Source: Populus alba
Taxonomy: Eukaryota > Streptophyta > Magnoliopsida > Malpighiales > Salicaceae
Length of the DNA: 64,000 nt
Assembly (NCBI RefSeq): GCF_005239225.2
Contig: NC_133302.1
Span: 7,688,001 to 7,752,000 of the forward strand
Direction of reading: 5' to 3'
Within the stretch, counting starts at the first letter, position 1. Each line of letters begins with the position of its first letter. Both the position numbers and the translations under genes were made by a program. Positions 11,261-23,700 of the stretch are shown here, in pieces. The notes under the pieces were generated by a model. It saw nothing but the letters and a program-made list of their open reading frames with translations. It ran no database searches and had not been told where the DNA came from.

Positions 11261-12505
11261 CAACTTAGAATTAATTCTAAACAGAGACACAAAGTGGATT
11301 GATTTTTAGTATATTTCATAACTTGATGGTCTATTATGTTGCACTTAGATTTATTCTTTATTTTGTAATTTATCATCATCTTTTTTTTAATTTTGTACCA
11401 TATGTTCACAATTAAAAGCTTCATATTAATTAACTTATATAAATATAAATATCAGGATAATAAGCCTAAACATATTTTTGGGTAGAGTTCAGAGTTTTTA
11501 AAAATTAAATGAATTAGGCAGCAGGCATGAACCGGGCCTGTGAGAAAATATTTATTTTTCTCTTCACTCCTAAACGGAGTTGATTTATAAATATGAATTG
11601 AACAGGGGTAAAGGGGTTTTTATATAATTTTTGGCATAGTAAAATTATTTAATTACCTTTTAAAATAAAGAATTTTTCTAAATCTTGTTTGAGAGGTTTT
11701 ATTATTTTTTTTATTTTTTTTAAATTATAAAATGATTTATTTGATGTTAAAAGATAAATTTTTATAATCTAAGTCCAGAGATATTTTATTTGAGATGATT
11801 TATAAAATTTTTTTTTTTTTTAATTTCATCCCTCTTTTTATTTTTGTTATCTTTTATATTTAATTTCAATATTATATTTTTTTTATTTTTGAGATGATTT
11901 TTATTTTTTTTATATATAATTTCATCATTTTAAAGTTTTTTCTTCAATTTTTTTTTTATAAGATTTTTTTACTAATTTTAATAATGACTTGGGTTTATTT
12001 TGGGGTATCTTTTTATTTATTATTATTTATTAATTTTTTAGATATTTTATTTTTTTAATTATGTTAAATTAATTAATTAAATATAAACATAAAATATTCA
12101 TCACATAATATTTTATTTATTTTATTTTTTAGATTATTACTCTAACAACTAATGAGATTTTTTTATTATTATTATAAACCCTTTCAAAATAACATTTGAA
12201 TCGTCTCAATAAACGTTTTTTAATGATTAACAGTACTCACGATATGTCTCTAATGGGTTTTGTTTTTTCTCCTCCTCCATGCATGATATTTATTTTGGGT
12301 TAATTATTGCTTTTTTGTAAACATTATTTACAATTTTTTTTCTAAATCATATTTTTAAATTAAACAGGATTATTAAACCCAGATCTTGTATGTTTCTTGC
12401 TTCTCCAAAGAACCAGTGCGCCTTTAACATAGTTTCTACCTGGCCGGCCTGTCTAGTGAGCTACCAAAAGGAAAAGAATTTGTTGAGCAAAAGTGTGGGG
12501 CAATG
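11261..12505. other. AT-rich spacer, no gene seen
   Basis: Long T-rich runs with 'ttaatttcatccctctttttattttt'-type wording, probably decayed retroelement sequence. No ORF or RNA gene is supported. Confidence 0.5.
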
Positions 12506-12509
12506 TTCT

Positions 12510-12845
12510 TCAGTCTTCGCTCTACCCTCCCTAATCGCTATTAGGGTTTTGTGTCCTAACATCTAAAGGTTAGCAGGTGACAAAGATTAGCTCGTTTTGG
12601 TTGCATCCTTCGACTCCTTGCAATGGCTTTGGAAGGAGCAATGGAGGAAGAAGTTTCAGGTGCAGGAGAGGGATGCTTGACACAGGTAGTAGCTAGGGTT
12701 CCGGTATCTAGAGCAAAATGGTTGCTTTTAACTCAGATCTAGAATCATTGAGGATCCGACTCACCGCACTTCTTCCATTCCTACTGATCTCTATATCCTT
12801 CCCAGGCCATGTCTTGCTCCTCTGTCATTTCCATCAGAGAAGAGC
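12510..12845 (-). pseudogene. Decayed copy of the terminal exon of the ATRX-like gene
   Basis: This 0.3-kb stretch aligns by eye with 17750-18110, the last coding exon of the ATRX gene, in the same orientation. Shared words include 'ggttagca', 'cgactccttnnaatg', 'gccatgcttggcacag/gggatgcttgacacag', 'gcacttcttcc' and 'ccatgtcttgctcct'. The reading frame is destroyed by many substitutions and indels and the rest of the gene is absent here. It lies just upstream of the C2-domain gene, about 5 kb from its parent. It looks like an old local duplication or transposed fragment. Confidence 0.7.
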
Positions 12846-13328
12846 GATGTTGGCACCAAGGAAAAGGCTCTGCTAAATAGTCTTCTTTGGTGTCAAATAT
12901 GGGACCTAATTGTTTGAACATTTCGTTAAATGTGGAGGGTTTCGATGTCTTCTCGATTTTGTTCTTCAGGTTCTTCTACCTTACTGTTTTTAGCTATATT
13001 CATCATTGACCGATAAATTGTAGGTCGAATCTTCCAAGTCTCAGGTGCTTGTCATCTGAATTTAATGGAGAAGGAGACAAACTCGCAGAGAATTCTGTCA
13101 AATTGTAACACAATCAAGGTCTAAAAATAGACTTTATATGACTATTTTCCCCCTTTCATTTCGCTGCACCCCATGAACTATAACCCGACAAAACTCCTTC
13201 AAGTGTTTCTTCAATTTCATCTATGATCATTGTGTCCCTTCTACGCTGGCGAGGGGCAAGACTAGCGAAGAGGCTACCATTCTCGCCCTCCAGCCAGCGC
13301 TAGCCCCACGACCATAGGAACAATCAGT
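12846..13328 (+). other. Upstream region and probable 5' leader of the C2-domain gene
   Basis: No ORF is supported. The composition rises to GC-rich just before the ATG (about 13230-13315), consistent with a leader. No TATA box can be assigned with confidence. Confidence 0.35.
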
Positions 13329-14417
13329 ATGACTTCTAATGCGCACCCTTTTCAGCTCTTAGAAATCAATGTTATATCAGGCCAAGACCTGGCTCCTGTG
13401 TCCAAATCTATGCGTACTTATGCAGTAGCTTGGGTGCATCCAGGAAGGAAACTGTCTACCAAGGTTGACCAAAATGGCCACATCAATCCTCAATGGAATG
13501 AGAAGTTTGTGTTCCGCGTTGATGACACGTTCATAAATGCTGAGAACTCTTCTATCATGATAGAAATTTATGCCGCGGCATGGTTACGGGATGTTCAGAT
13601 CGGGTCTGTAAGAGTTCTGATAAGCAACTTGTTTCCTTCTAACAACAACAAAATGCGCTTTGTTGCACTTCAGGTTCGCCGCCCATCGGGAAGACCTCAA
13701 GGGATCCTTAACATGGGGGTGCAGGTGCTGGACAGCACAATGCGCAGCATGCCTTTATATACAGAACTTAGTGCGTCTGCAGTTGGCTTCAATGACCTCA
13801 TTAATGCCAAAACCAACGGGAAAGACCTTGAAGAAAAGGGTGCAAAATTGCGACGCACACAGAGTGACCGAACTGACCACACCACCACGGATGAATCTGG
13901 ACTGAAAGAGGGTGGTGTCAGGTCACTTGGTGGCTCGTTGATTAACTCTTCGGTGGCTAAACCTAGTGTTAAAGACAATGGCAATGGCAATGGCAGCATG
14001 GTCAATGGATCTCTTTGCTCTGATGTGGGGCCTTCTGCGTCTGTTGTGGCAGCAGCAATTGCTAAAGGATTGATTAAAACACCAGCAAATGCTGGTCAAC
14101 AAGATACAGATGGTGCAGGGAGCTCTATTCTTGAGGATTGGACAGAAAATGATAGTGCCGAAGGCCTAAGAACAAAGCTTGAGAGATGGAGAACAGAACT
14201 TCCTCCAGTTTACGATAATGATCTTCGGAAGATGCAATCGAGAAGCAGAAACAAGAAGCACAGGCGCAGGTCAGAAGGTGGGCGGTTGTTTTCATGTTTT
14301 GGCAATGCCTTCGGGTGTGAAATTTCCATTACTTGCGGTGGGAGCAATAACAAGAAAAGGTATGGAAATCACAAGGTCTGTCATCTCAGCTCTGTGGACA
14401 GTCAATCATATTTATAA
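13329..14417 (+). CDS. C2-domain (SRC2-like) protein
   Basis: A single exon encodes 362 residues. Residues about 8-110 form one C2 domain: LLEINVISGQDL at the start, TYAVAWVHPGRKLSTKVD for strands 2-3, then NPQWNEKFVFRVDD. Such domains bind phospholipid, often with calcium, at the plasma membrane. The domain is followed by a plant-specific low-complexity region rich in Gly, Asn and Ser. The tail is basic (SRSRNKKHRRRSEGG) and ends in a Cys-containing segment (LFSCFGNAFGCEISITCGG) that is characteristic of this small plant family. The aspartates that bind calcium in classical C2 domains are only partly conserved: the first loop has SKSMR in place of an Asp-rich loop, so calcium binding is doubtful. 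The start is the first ATG in a long open frame. Function beyond membrane or partner binding is not known to me. Confidence 0.88.
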   Translation: MTSNAHPFQLLEINVISGQDLAPVSKSMRTYAVAWVHPGRKLSTKVDQNGHINPQWNEKFVFRVDDTFINAENSSIMIEIYAAAWLRDVQIGSVRVLISNLFPSNNNKMRFVALQVRRPSGRPQGILNMGVQVLDSTMRSMPLYTELSASAVGFNDLINAKTNGKDLEEKGAKLRRTQSDRTDHTTTDESGLKEGGVRSLGGSLINSSVAKPSVKDNGNGNGSMVNGSLCSDVGPSASVVAAAIAKGLIKTPANAGQQDTDGAGSSILEDWTENDSAEGLRTKLERWRTELPPVYDNDLRKMQSRSRNKKHRRRSEGGRLFSCFGNAFGCEISITCGGSNNKKRYGNHKVCHLSSVDSQSYL

Positions 14418-15446
14418 GATGACAACGAGAGTTTTTTGTCCCGTCTCTTCTTAGCACAAAACGAAAGTTGGAAATGACTTGAAATAAGTCATGGTGCTTG
14501 TACGTCTTTTTCTTTAATGGTGCCTGGTTGCTAGTAGACATTTTGCTTCTGTGTACTGTAAGAGAAAAGGTTGTTTATTTGTACATGATGAATGATGTAC
14601 TTATTGTTTGTTGGGGATTTTTGTGCACAATCCTATTGGCCAAGGCTGGAGAAGGAGGATTTGCACTATAATATCAAAGGATAATAGATATCTGTTTTTC
14701 TTTTTTGCAATTTTTCTATCGTTTCTCTTGTTAATTTGCTATTTCTTCTGGAGACACAAGGAAACTTTAGAAGCACAAGCCCTCAATTTCCCTTCTGTTG
14801 AGTTACAATTTCACTTGTCAATGATAATGGCAGGGGCAGCCAGGTAAGGTTTATACAATACGACTGTAAATCTGCCTTCTCTTCAGGGCACACAGGCCTC
14901 ATCACCTGATGAAATAGTCCACCCGCTAAATGACAATGGTCTGCTGTCAAACCCTGAAACCAAAACACTCTGACATCATTATTGGTGTGGACAGGATAGA
15001 TGATTTTTCAAGCCTGTTTTTCTACATCATTTCCAGTGCTCCTTTTTTGGCTAGTTTTTCTTCCCCTAAGAATCCTTGATTGCTTGAGTATAAATTCATT
15101 TACAATGACAGAATCCTGCATTTTCAAAGAAAGAGTCAATGGGAGGGAAATAAATGCACCAATTCTAGGTAGTGCCATAAGCTGACAAAACTTTCTAACA
15201 ACTTGCAATGTAAACCAAAGAAATCGGCAAAAGCTATCTCTCAGTGATCTCGACAGATGCATCTTGATTCCTTTGGCCCTCACCAAACCTTGGCCTTTTC
15301 TAAACCATGCAGCAAATAGCACCAACCACATATACAGTCGACAGAAAAAGCAAGTGTATTCTACAACTATAATAAGTTATGACACTTGCAAGAAATGTAG
15401 AGAAAAGTCAGACATATGAGCACAGATACCTTCCAGCCCCTCTCCC
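14418..15446. other. 3' region of the C2 gene and upstream region of the mini zinc-finger gene
   Basis: No coding sequence is supported. Short ORFs on both strands (such as 15008-15331 minus) have no recognisable domain. The part from about 14830 on is less AT-rich and may include leader sequence of the downstream gene. Confidence 0.35.
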
Positions 15447-15836
15447 ATGGCTAATAGTGATTCAAAATCCAAGCCTCTGAATGAAGAATCAAGAATAATC
15501 GCCGAGTATAGAGAGTGTAGGCGGAACCATGCCATCTTGACTGGTGGCCATGCTGTTGATGGTTGTGGAGAGTTCACTCCAAATGGAGATCAAGGTACTA
15601 AAGAAGCTTTCATCTGTGAAGCTTGTGGTTGCCATAGAAACTTTCATAGAAAACAGGTGATCATGAGGAATGGTACCATTCTTCTTGATACTCATCATTC
15701 ACCTCCTCCTCCATATGGAGCTCCATATACCTCTGTCAGCGATGAAGAGTCCCTGTATAATGGAAGCAGCTCTGAGAAGAAAACGAAGGCAAGAAAAAGG
15801 CCTAAGAGAGGCACCTCAATGCGCAACAAGAAATGA
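15447..15836 (+). CDS. Mini zinc-finger (ZF-HD dimerization domain) protein without homeodomain
   Basis: A 129-residue single-exon protein. Residues about 25-75 form the ZF-HD dimerization zinc finger: [20 protein letters not shown], then [13 protein letters not shown], with the Cys/His ligand pattern intact. Full ZF-HD factors carry a C-terminal homeodomain; here a Pro-rich linker and a Lys/Arg-rich tail ([12 protein letters not shown]) end the protein. That resembles MIF-type proteins, which pair with ZHD factors in the nucleus and block DNA binding. At 129 residues it is longer than typical MIFs (80-100), and its finger is closer to that of ZHD proteins. It may therefore be a ZHD that lost its homeodomain; no homeodomain remnant follows the stop. 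The basic tail could serve as a nuclear signal. Confidence 0.88.
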   Translation: MANSDSKSKPLNEESRIIAEYRECRRNHAILTGGHAVDGCGEFTPNGDQGTKEAFICEACGCHRNFHRKQVIMRNGTILLDTHHSPPPPYGAPYTSVSDEESLYNGSSSEKKTKARKRPKRGTSMRNKK

Positions 15837-17727
15837 GGTGAGGCCATTTTCTTCACCCACCACAATAAATTAGACTTCTCTGGTCAGCTTCAAAGGTCGT
15901 AATGTTACCCCACATAGTGGAAGGTCATAAGTCTCTCTAATGAAGACTACACTATAATTCCGTTAAATAATCATGCATTTGCCAAAAGAGGAGGCAGCTC
16001 CACCAAAAATTACAGCAAATGATGAAGAGATGTTGAGCAGCTTGTATGGAATTCTTGTTTTGTTTGGGATCGTTAGTTACAAAATCTCACATACCTAGTG
16101 GTTTAACTCAAGGACTTTTTTTTATCTAAAATTCTGCTCGAACCTAATTTCATGTTTAATCTTTTTTTTTTTTTTTTTTTTTATCAAAACAACTTTATTT
16201 TAATAAAATAACAAAATGACATTGTTTCAATTTTATAATTAAATAAAATATCAAATTACATCATTTTAATAAATAAATAAAAGTTGTTGGTGGCATCTGC
16301 ATCATTAAAAAAACACATGTGAGGCACTTCTTGAAAATCAAATCTAGCAATCTGTTATATAACTAAATGCGCAGTCATGCCCTCTTTAACATGAAGCAGC
16401 ACATGTAAACATATCATTGTTGGATTGCCATCAATTATTAAATATATTTTTCTTTTATTTTCTCTGCAAAATGCACAATTATCTTTTCTTTGTTTGTTAT
16501 TTGCTTGGGTTGACATTATTGTTGTTGTTGTTCATAACCTTTTCATAACCTTCCAAATAAACTTGGTCTTACAGCCATATTAAACCCAATTCACTTAAGT
16601 TTGGTAGGGCCTATAATGACTATCAGATTCAATTCATCTGGATCTGATCTTTAGACGCTTAAAACATTCTTTATACACTTAATATTTTTTTATATTTTAA
16701 AAAAAAAATTAATATTGATTTGCTTGAAGAGTGAGTCAATATACTTTTATTTGTGTATATGTGGAGAGAGAGAGATTTCAACACTACACTGCGTTCCCAA
16801 AAAATTCAAAAAATATATTTTTATTAAAATTTAATATAATTTATATATTTTGAATCGTTTTGATATGCTAATATAAAAAATAATTTTTTTTTTTTAAAAA
16901 AAAAAAAAACATCATTAGCATACATTTCGAACACAAAAAAGTTATTTAAAAAGCAACCGCTACAACACTACCAAACATACTTTTCATCGATAAGAAAGGC
17001 GGCCAACCATTACACAAGTGAGGCTGGCTGCTAGCTAGTACCATCATTGACCTGCGTGTAACAATCCTATATCAAGATTGCTTGTTCATCAAGTACCAAC
17101 GTCCTCCACATGAGAAGAATTGGCGAAAACCCTAATGGAAAAGTGTGCAGAAAAAGCTACGAACTTACTATAATTGTGTTTGCTAAAACGGTGATGGATG
17201 CTTTTCATCAGACAAGCAAGATTTTAATTACAACGACAGAAAAAAGCTAATCTTGATGCTGAAATGTAAGCAACGTGTAGCTGCTCCAACTCTACCAAGA
17301 CCCTACCACAGGAAACTAAATTGCGCATCGGAAATAGACTCGGGAACATCCAGTGAAACGATGGAAGAACATTCAAGAACATTTATTAACATATTTTGAA
17401 AGGATTAGTGTTGGAAATTAGTGGAACTACTTTCTTGACTATAACTGCCTCCACAACAATTCCTACATCAAAAAGGATCGTATGAGCTGAGATTTACACA
17501 GGCTCATTCCCTCCAATTTATCTACAACCACCCCAAAATCCCTGTTTCTCTGTACCCTCAAAGAACAAAAAGGGGCCAAAAAGATGAGCTAGAATGTGTC
17601 TGCCAATATTATCTACCAAAACAAATGAATTTGAACTTACAGCTGCTTCCCTTTACAATCAAAATGAATTACACTAGATATATAGCGTATATGAAGAAAA
17701 AAACAACAGTAACAAGGGATGATGCCT
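15837..17727. other. Spacer between the convergent mini zinc-finger and ATRX genes
   Basis: The first ~250 bases are probably the zinc-finger 3' UTR. Then come a long T run (16162-16182), a GTT microsatellite-like run (16518-16531) and a MITE-like repeat. About 17000-17727 is less AT-rich and likely contains the ATRX 3' UTR (minus strand). No further gene is seen. Confidence 0.45.
16783..16982. repeat. AT-rich MITE-like repeat
   Basis: Left end 'actgcgttcccaaaaaa', body 'ttgaatcgttttgatatgctaatataaaaaataa', right end 'aaaagcaaccgctacaacactaccaaacatac'. This is the same order as the 5739-5912 copy. Long poly-T/poly-A in the middle; non-coding. Confidence 0.55.
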
Positions 17728-20700
17728 TTACCGTGCTGCCTTACCCTCCCGATTCAGATCTTCCCAGCTTATCTCCTGGGCACATTCCCCGCAGACGGTA
17801 GTGCACCCAGCTTTTGTGCCCTGACTTCTTAGGGTTAGCAAATGAGAGAGATTAGTGCATTTCCGTTGCACCACACGACTCCTTAAAATGCTCTTGGATG
17901 GTGCTACACTGGAAGCCTCAGTTGCGGGAGGGGCCATGCTTGGCACAGGAATGCTGCTAGTGTCTAGGGCAGAAGATGCTCCGTTTGACATTTGTGGCTT
18001 TCGCTCAAATGTAGAGTCATCAAGGGAAACTCGCTGCACTTCTTCCCATTCTAATGATCTCTTGTATACTTCCCAAGCCATGTCTTGCTCCTCCTTTGTT
18101 AGTTTTTCCTCTTCATTCTCTTGCAAAAGGGTCTCATGTTCATGGTAATCAAAAATCCACCTAAAGACAAGGAAGAACATCGCTAAGCTTTTATGAAGTG
18201 AAATGAATACATGAAAGAAAGTACCAATAGGCAGTCGAAGTTATCACTGTATTGAGTGATTCAAAAACCTATTCCAACTGCTGGAAGAAAGTATAATTCA
18301 GTCTATGACATGTTAAAAAAAAAAAAAGATTGTGGCTCAGAAATCAGTTATGAATATACTCTCAATCAGATATTCCTACGTCCCAACCTTGTTCCAAATG
18401 ACCGGGTTGAATTTAAGTATCCAAAATGGACTGAAGCTAAGAAACTATTTTTCTTTTCTAGCAAAAGATAAAAAACACTACCTCTGACGGTGCTTGTCAA
18501 GCAAGCTTTCCATTATCTTATCAGATGAGCAGCTTCCATGAGAACAAGGAATGTTCTCTTTCAAAGAATTTACGGTTTGGCAGGTAACATTCCTGGTATC
18601 TGCATGTCTATATTCTTGGCCAATGTCATTTAGTGTGTCAGATTTCTCATCATCACCAAATTCAAAAAGATGCAACATTTCTTCTCTGGACATAGTCCTA
18701 TATACTTGTTGTCTATCAACCACCCTTGCAGCAAGTCCTTCCTTTGTGACCTGATTAAATCATTCTCTTCATTAGAAGTACTTTCAGATTACAGGCTAAT
18801 TTAATGCTACAAGTAGTAATTCTATCACCTGACGCTTATAGATTTTTTCCTCCATGGTTCCATGTGCCATTAATCTGTAAGCAAACACCGGTTTAGTCTG
18901 GCCATACCTGAAAAATGGTAATTTTAGGTTCAATCATGACAAAAGAGGGCATGCTTCAGTTGAATGAAAACAATAGATGGAACCCACCTCCAAGCCCGAT
19001 ATATGGCCTGAAGATCATATGTCGGATTCCAAGAACCATCAACAATAACCACCCGGTTAGCAGCATAGAGATTAATCCCCAGAGAACCAGCCCTAGTAGA
19101 AATCAAAGTACATTTGACCCGCTTATTCTCGGGATCATTGAACCTCTCAACCAACCTTTGCCTTTCAGAGCTCTCTGTTCTTCCATCTAGCCTGTTGGAT
19201 ACAGGAGAGGAAGTAAAATATTATTCTCTTATTGCAATTATGAAGACATATGAAGTCCATATAAAGAACTTCAAATCTATATCATGAAAAAGCAGAGAAA
19301 CCATGAGTGAAAGCAGTTCACAGCTGTATATGCGCACCTATACCAGTCTTTTCCTTTTCTCCAGAATTTTCCCTTTTTCCCATGCCGAGTTAATCTTGAA
19401 AGATAAAGCTCTATAAGATCTAAAGTGGGTATGCTCTGGCTAAAAACCAATGTCTTATCACCCACATTCGAAGACATGACTAAAATGTCAAGCAGCAATA
19501 CCATTTTGCCACTATAATCAATCACTTTATAATTATTTTCATGCAGAAGATCATTCCACCAATCCTGGAAAGGAAAAAAAAACAAAGGAAAACATTTATT
19601 AAATCAACAAGAGGGAGAGAATTCAGCAATTTCAGAAAACTTGAGTAAAGAATAGTGATTGATTGGTGTTTGTTTATGCTCACACCTTTTGGAAAAATCC
19701 ATCATCACTTTTCCCTTGAACGAAATCATTTTGATTCCTTGACTTCTCTGCTAGCACAAAATGCAATAAAAAATAGACACATCACCACACATGGAGAACT
19801 TAGGTGGATCTGGTTGTAGAAGAATGATATCCATGAATTCTAAACACAAGCATGAACTGCTAAGCAATATGATATAATAGTGAAATAGAGTACCTCCAAC
19901 AATTGTATTGTAATCTACATTTTCATCACTAGAGCAGTCATCTGGAAGAACATTCTCAACATTGTCCTCACGGCCAATGTAATCTCTACCTTTCCTCAAT
20001 TGCAATATTCCAGGATGGTTCCATATCTACAATGAACAATGAAAAGCTCATTAAAACAAGAGAACAAAAGGATAAATTAATTTAAACATGCATCATTGAA
20101 AGCTGATTCAGCCAGCCTTTTTAACAATGGCTACAATATCTTAATTGCAAATAAGACTGAGAATTGGAATGAACATAATGACAGCATTCCATCTTGCTCA
20201 GTAAGATTTGCCTAAGATATATGAAACCCACTCCATTCCTTCAACAATTTAGTGAACAGTTAAAGATAACATCATTAAAATTTGAACAAACTCCCTTATT
20301 CTCTGTAACTAGACTCTCAGAGAAACTGTAGTTAACCATTTCAGATGTTCGCTTCCACTTGATATTGTAAAAAAAAAATGGCTAGAAACCTCAACATATC
20401 ACCTACCAAAGTCATCTAAAATTGAGGCCACAGAAAATTGAAAATAAAACAAATATAAAGACACAAGGTGCCAGATACTTGCAATCCAATTACAAATATA
20501 TTTTGTTGCAGGAATCATTAGATAAATTTTTCCAAGTCAAAGAACCAACTATGCATGAAATCTTTCACAAATCAAAATGAACTCACAACAACCATATATA
20601 CAACATTTTACTCCCATCACAACGAATCCTATTCACTTAAACCTTCCACAAACTCTGTGGCACAAATAATCTGTTGTACCCTGTAGTTTTCTAAATGCTC

Positions 20701-23700
20701 ACAGCAACTTCTACACAGTGCTACCCAATTCATGAAATCACTCACATTTTTCGTTTCAGAATGAACGATCCAGAACATAGTGAATCACATACTAGATCGT
20801 GCTGGTGCATGATCAGTATTGTATGATTTGGTGATCCATTTTTCATAGAAAATCTTACATGTGAGAAACTAACCTGAATCTTTGTCTATTTTTGTAGAAA
20901 ATGTAAAAGCATGGATATATAGAGGGTTCATGATGTGCAGTGAGTTAAGATCTTCAAGGAAATACAGTTACGCCCACCAACCAGATTCACGAGATATTAC
21001 AGGGTTCAGGAACGTAATCTGCAGATCTGTGCCTTTATGATACGTAGGGGGTAGTTATTATGGTAATTTGTGGTTAGTAGTAGGCAATTAGTTGTTATAC
21101 TTTGACCAATTACAGAATTAAATTTACTTGTCTTAAGAAAACTATTCCTTGATTAGTTTTTTTCCCTAAAAACAATAAATTATTATAATTATTTTATTTT
21201 ATTCTTTTGGAAAAGATTCTGACCTTAAATAAAATTGAAAAATGCAAAGACAAGTTGCTAGTAAATAAAATATAGAAGTAACTGATACCAAAAAGAAAAG
21301 GATTTAATATTGATGTGCCGAATGAATGAATAAGTTTTTAGCTGATTTTTACACAATTTGCGATCCCACTATCTCTACCCCTTTCCCTTCTATTCTTTGT
21401 CTTCTAATGTACAAAATTCAAAAACAACTCTTTATCTTTTCAAAGACTCTAACCCAATGCTTAGGAAAAGATGAAAAATTTCATCCTATTATGCTTTCTC
21501 TCCTCTATTCTCAAATTTGTTCAAATTCATGGAAATGGGGGTGAAAAGGCAGTAGAGGAGAAGTATTTTTTTCTTTTTTTCTGGCACTGGGTTGGAGTCC
21601 CTTTGAGAAGATAAGGAGTCTGTTTTGAATTTTGTACATTAGAAGAAAGAGAACTGAAGGGGATGGGAAAATTGTAGAGATAGTAGGATCAAGGATGTGT
21701 ATAAAAACAGCAAAAAATCCTAATCCTTTCCAGGGGCAGTGATATAATATCCTTTTTTGGTGTCATTACTCCTATATTTTATTTACTTGTAACTTGTTTA
21801 CTCATTTTCCAACTTTTACTAGAGGCCCAAATCATTCCAACAAAAGTAAAAGAATATCCTATTGTTTTAAGAAAAAAAAAGAACTAATTAAGGAAGAGTT
21901 TTTCTAAAGTCATGTAAATTTACTAGATAATGATCAAAATATAACCAATGGCCTACTACTAACCACAAATCAGTGTACTAAATACCCCCTAAATATCGTG
22001 AATTCACATGTGTGCAAATGTAATTCCCAAACCCTGTACCACGACCCAAATGTCCCATGAATTTGGTAACAATATCTACAGTAAAATGATCATATTCTTT
22101 CCTAGTAGTTGACACAAGTTTGCACATTAAAATTGAGCAAAAGTTATAGCCAATTTTGGTTTTCTAAGTTTTCTTTCATAATGCCAAACTATTTACTATG
22201 TCAACTTTAGCAATATTCTTCAACAAAAATAGTCAGGGAGGAAACCTCGGTAATTTGGTTTTGACTGCATGAAAGAAAACTGTGAAATAATGGACATATA
22301 ACTTTAAAGTTTAAGCAATTGAATGTCCAGATAAACCAAATCAATTTTACAAGACTTTAAGACGAGGGTATACTTATAAGTTGTATTGATGGGGGTTACA
22401 TATGCATACACATGGTCATGTTTCACATTGTACTACCAAAATGGGTAAATGGAGCATAAAAGACATGATATCATATGTGTAAGTGTGTGTCCATCTATCA
22501 TAAAGGAAGAGATTACTACAGGCATGATGGACATAATAATCAACAACAAACCTGAGCCAATGCCTGGTACCCAGCAAAAAAGCTCTTCCTCATCTTTTCA
22601 TTCGAAGCCCTGCCATTTGTGAACCCATGCACATCAAGGAATCTCTTGTACAATTTCCTCTGTAATGGAGAAAGCTTTACAGCCACTACAAATACAGTTT
22701 TAGGTGGCAGGTCTTTCTTCACCACACTCATGTCCATTCTTTGAACAAACCCTTTCAATTGTTCATAGAGAATATGAGATCTTTGGTTCATAATCTTTAC
22801 ATCATCAACCATTGAATTAGTATGTTGTCCATTTTCTATAGGATTTTGGAAACTGCAAGCATGAGAACACCTAATTAAGATGTACTGGAGCTGGTGAAAA
22901 GGAGAAAGCAGCCAGAAAAATGTCAGATAAAAAGTTTACCGATTCCTGAACTCGTGGCTGCTGCCAAGAAAACCTTCTCTTACAAAATCAACCATCTGTT
23001 TCGGATAATAAATCCTATAAGAAGCATACCCTTGAATAGAAATCAGAATCTTTAATCATCTTGACCAACTTACACAATAATACTCCATTAGATTGTTCTG
23101 AAGAGGTGATCCAGTTAATGCTATCCTTCTCTGGCATTTCACGAGTTTCAGTGCTTGGGTTGTATCAGCCCTGGTATTCTTGATTATATGAGCTTCATCA
23201 CAAACAAGTATATCAGGTCCATCCTGATATTAGAAAAGCAATTTTCATCAATGCAATGTTTAAATGTGCATATCAAGATCAATGATTGGTCTTGAGTGAT
23301 TCAAAGCACAGACTGAGTGGAAGGTTAAGACACAAATTACCTGCAAGGCATTACAAATTTCTCTAGCCAATTTTGGTTCCTTCACATTCTTTCCAAGGGT
23401 CAAGTTCCGAAAGGCAGAGTAGCCAATCAAGAATACACCACCTTTAGCTCTCCACTTTGCAAGCAATTCCACTCTTCTCTCCCTAATGCCAGAAACCCCA
23501 ACAGTAAATTAGAAAGGTTCAGAATGGAAGATCCAAACAGAAAGTGAGAGAGAAGAGGGGGGTGAGGGAGTGGGGTGGACTTATTATCTAATCTTATACT
23601 GGATATAATGACACTGCCTTGACTAAACCTTTCTATGTAAAATATTCAAGATATTTTGTCGGATACCTAAACTATCAATAGTTCACAAGAGCCAGACCTA

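Noticed and set aside
17855..18148. 97-codon plus-strand ORF opposite the last ATRX exon
   Set aside because: Shadow of the ATRX coding exon on the other strand.
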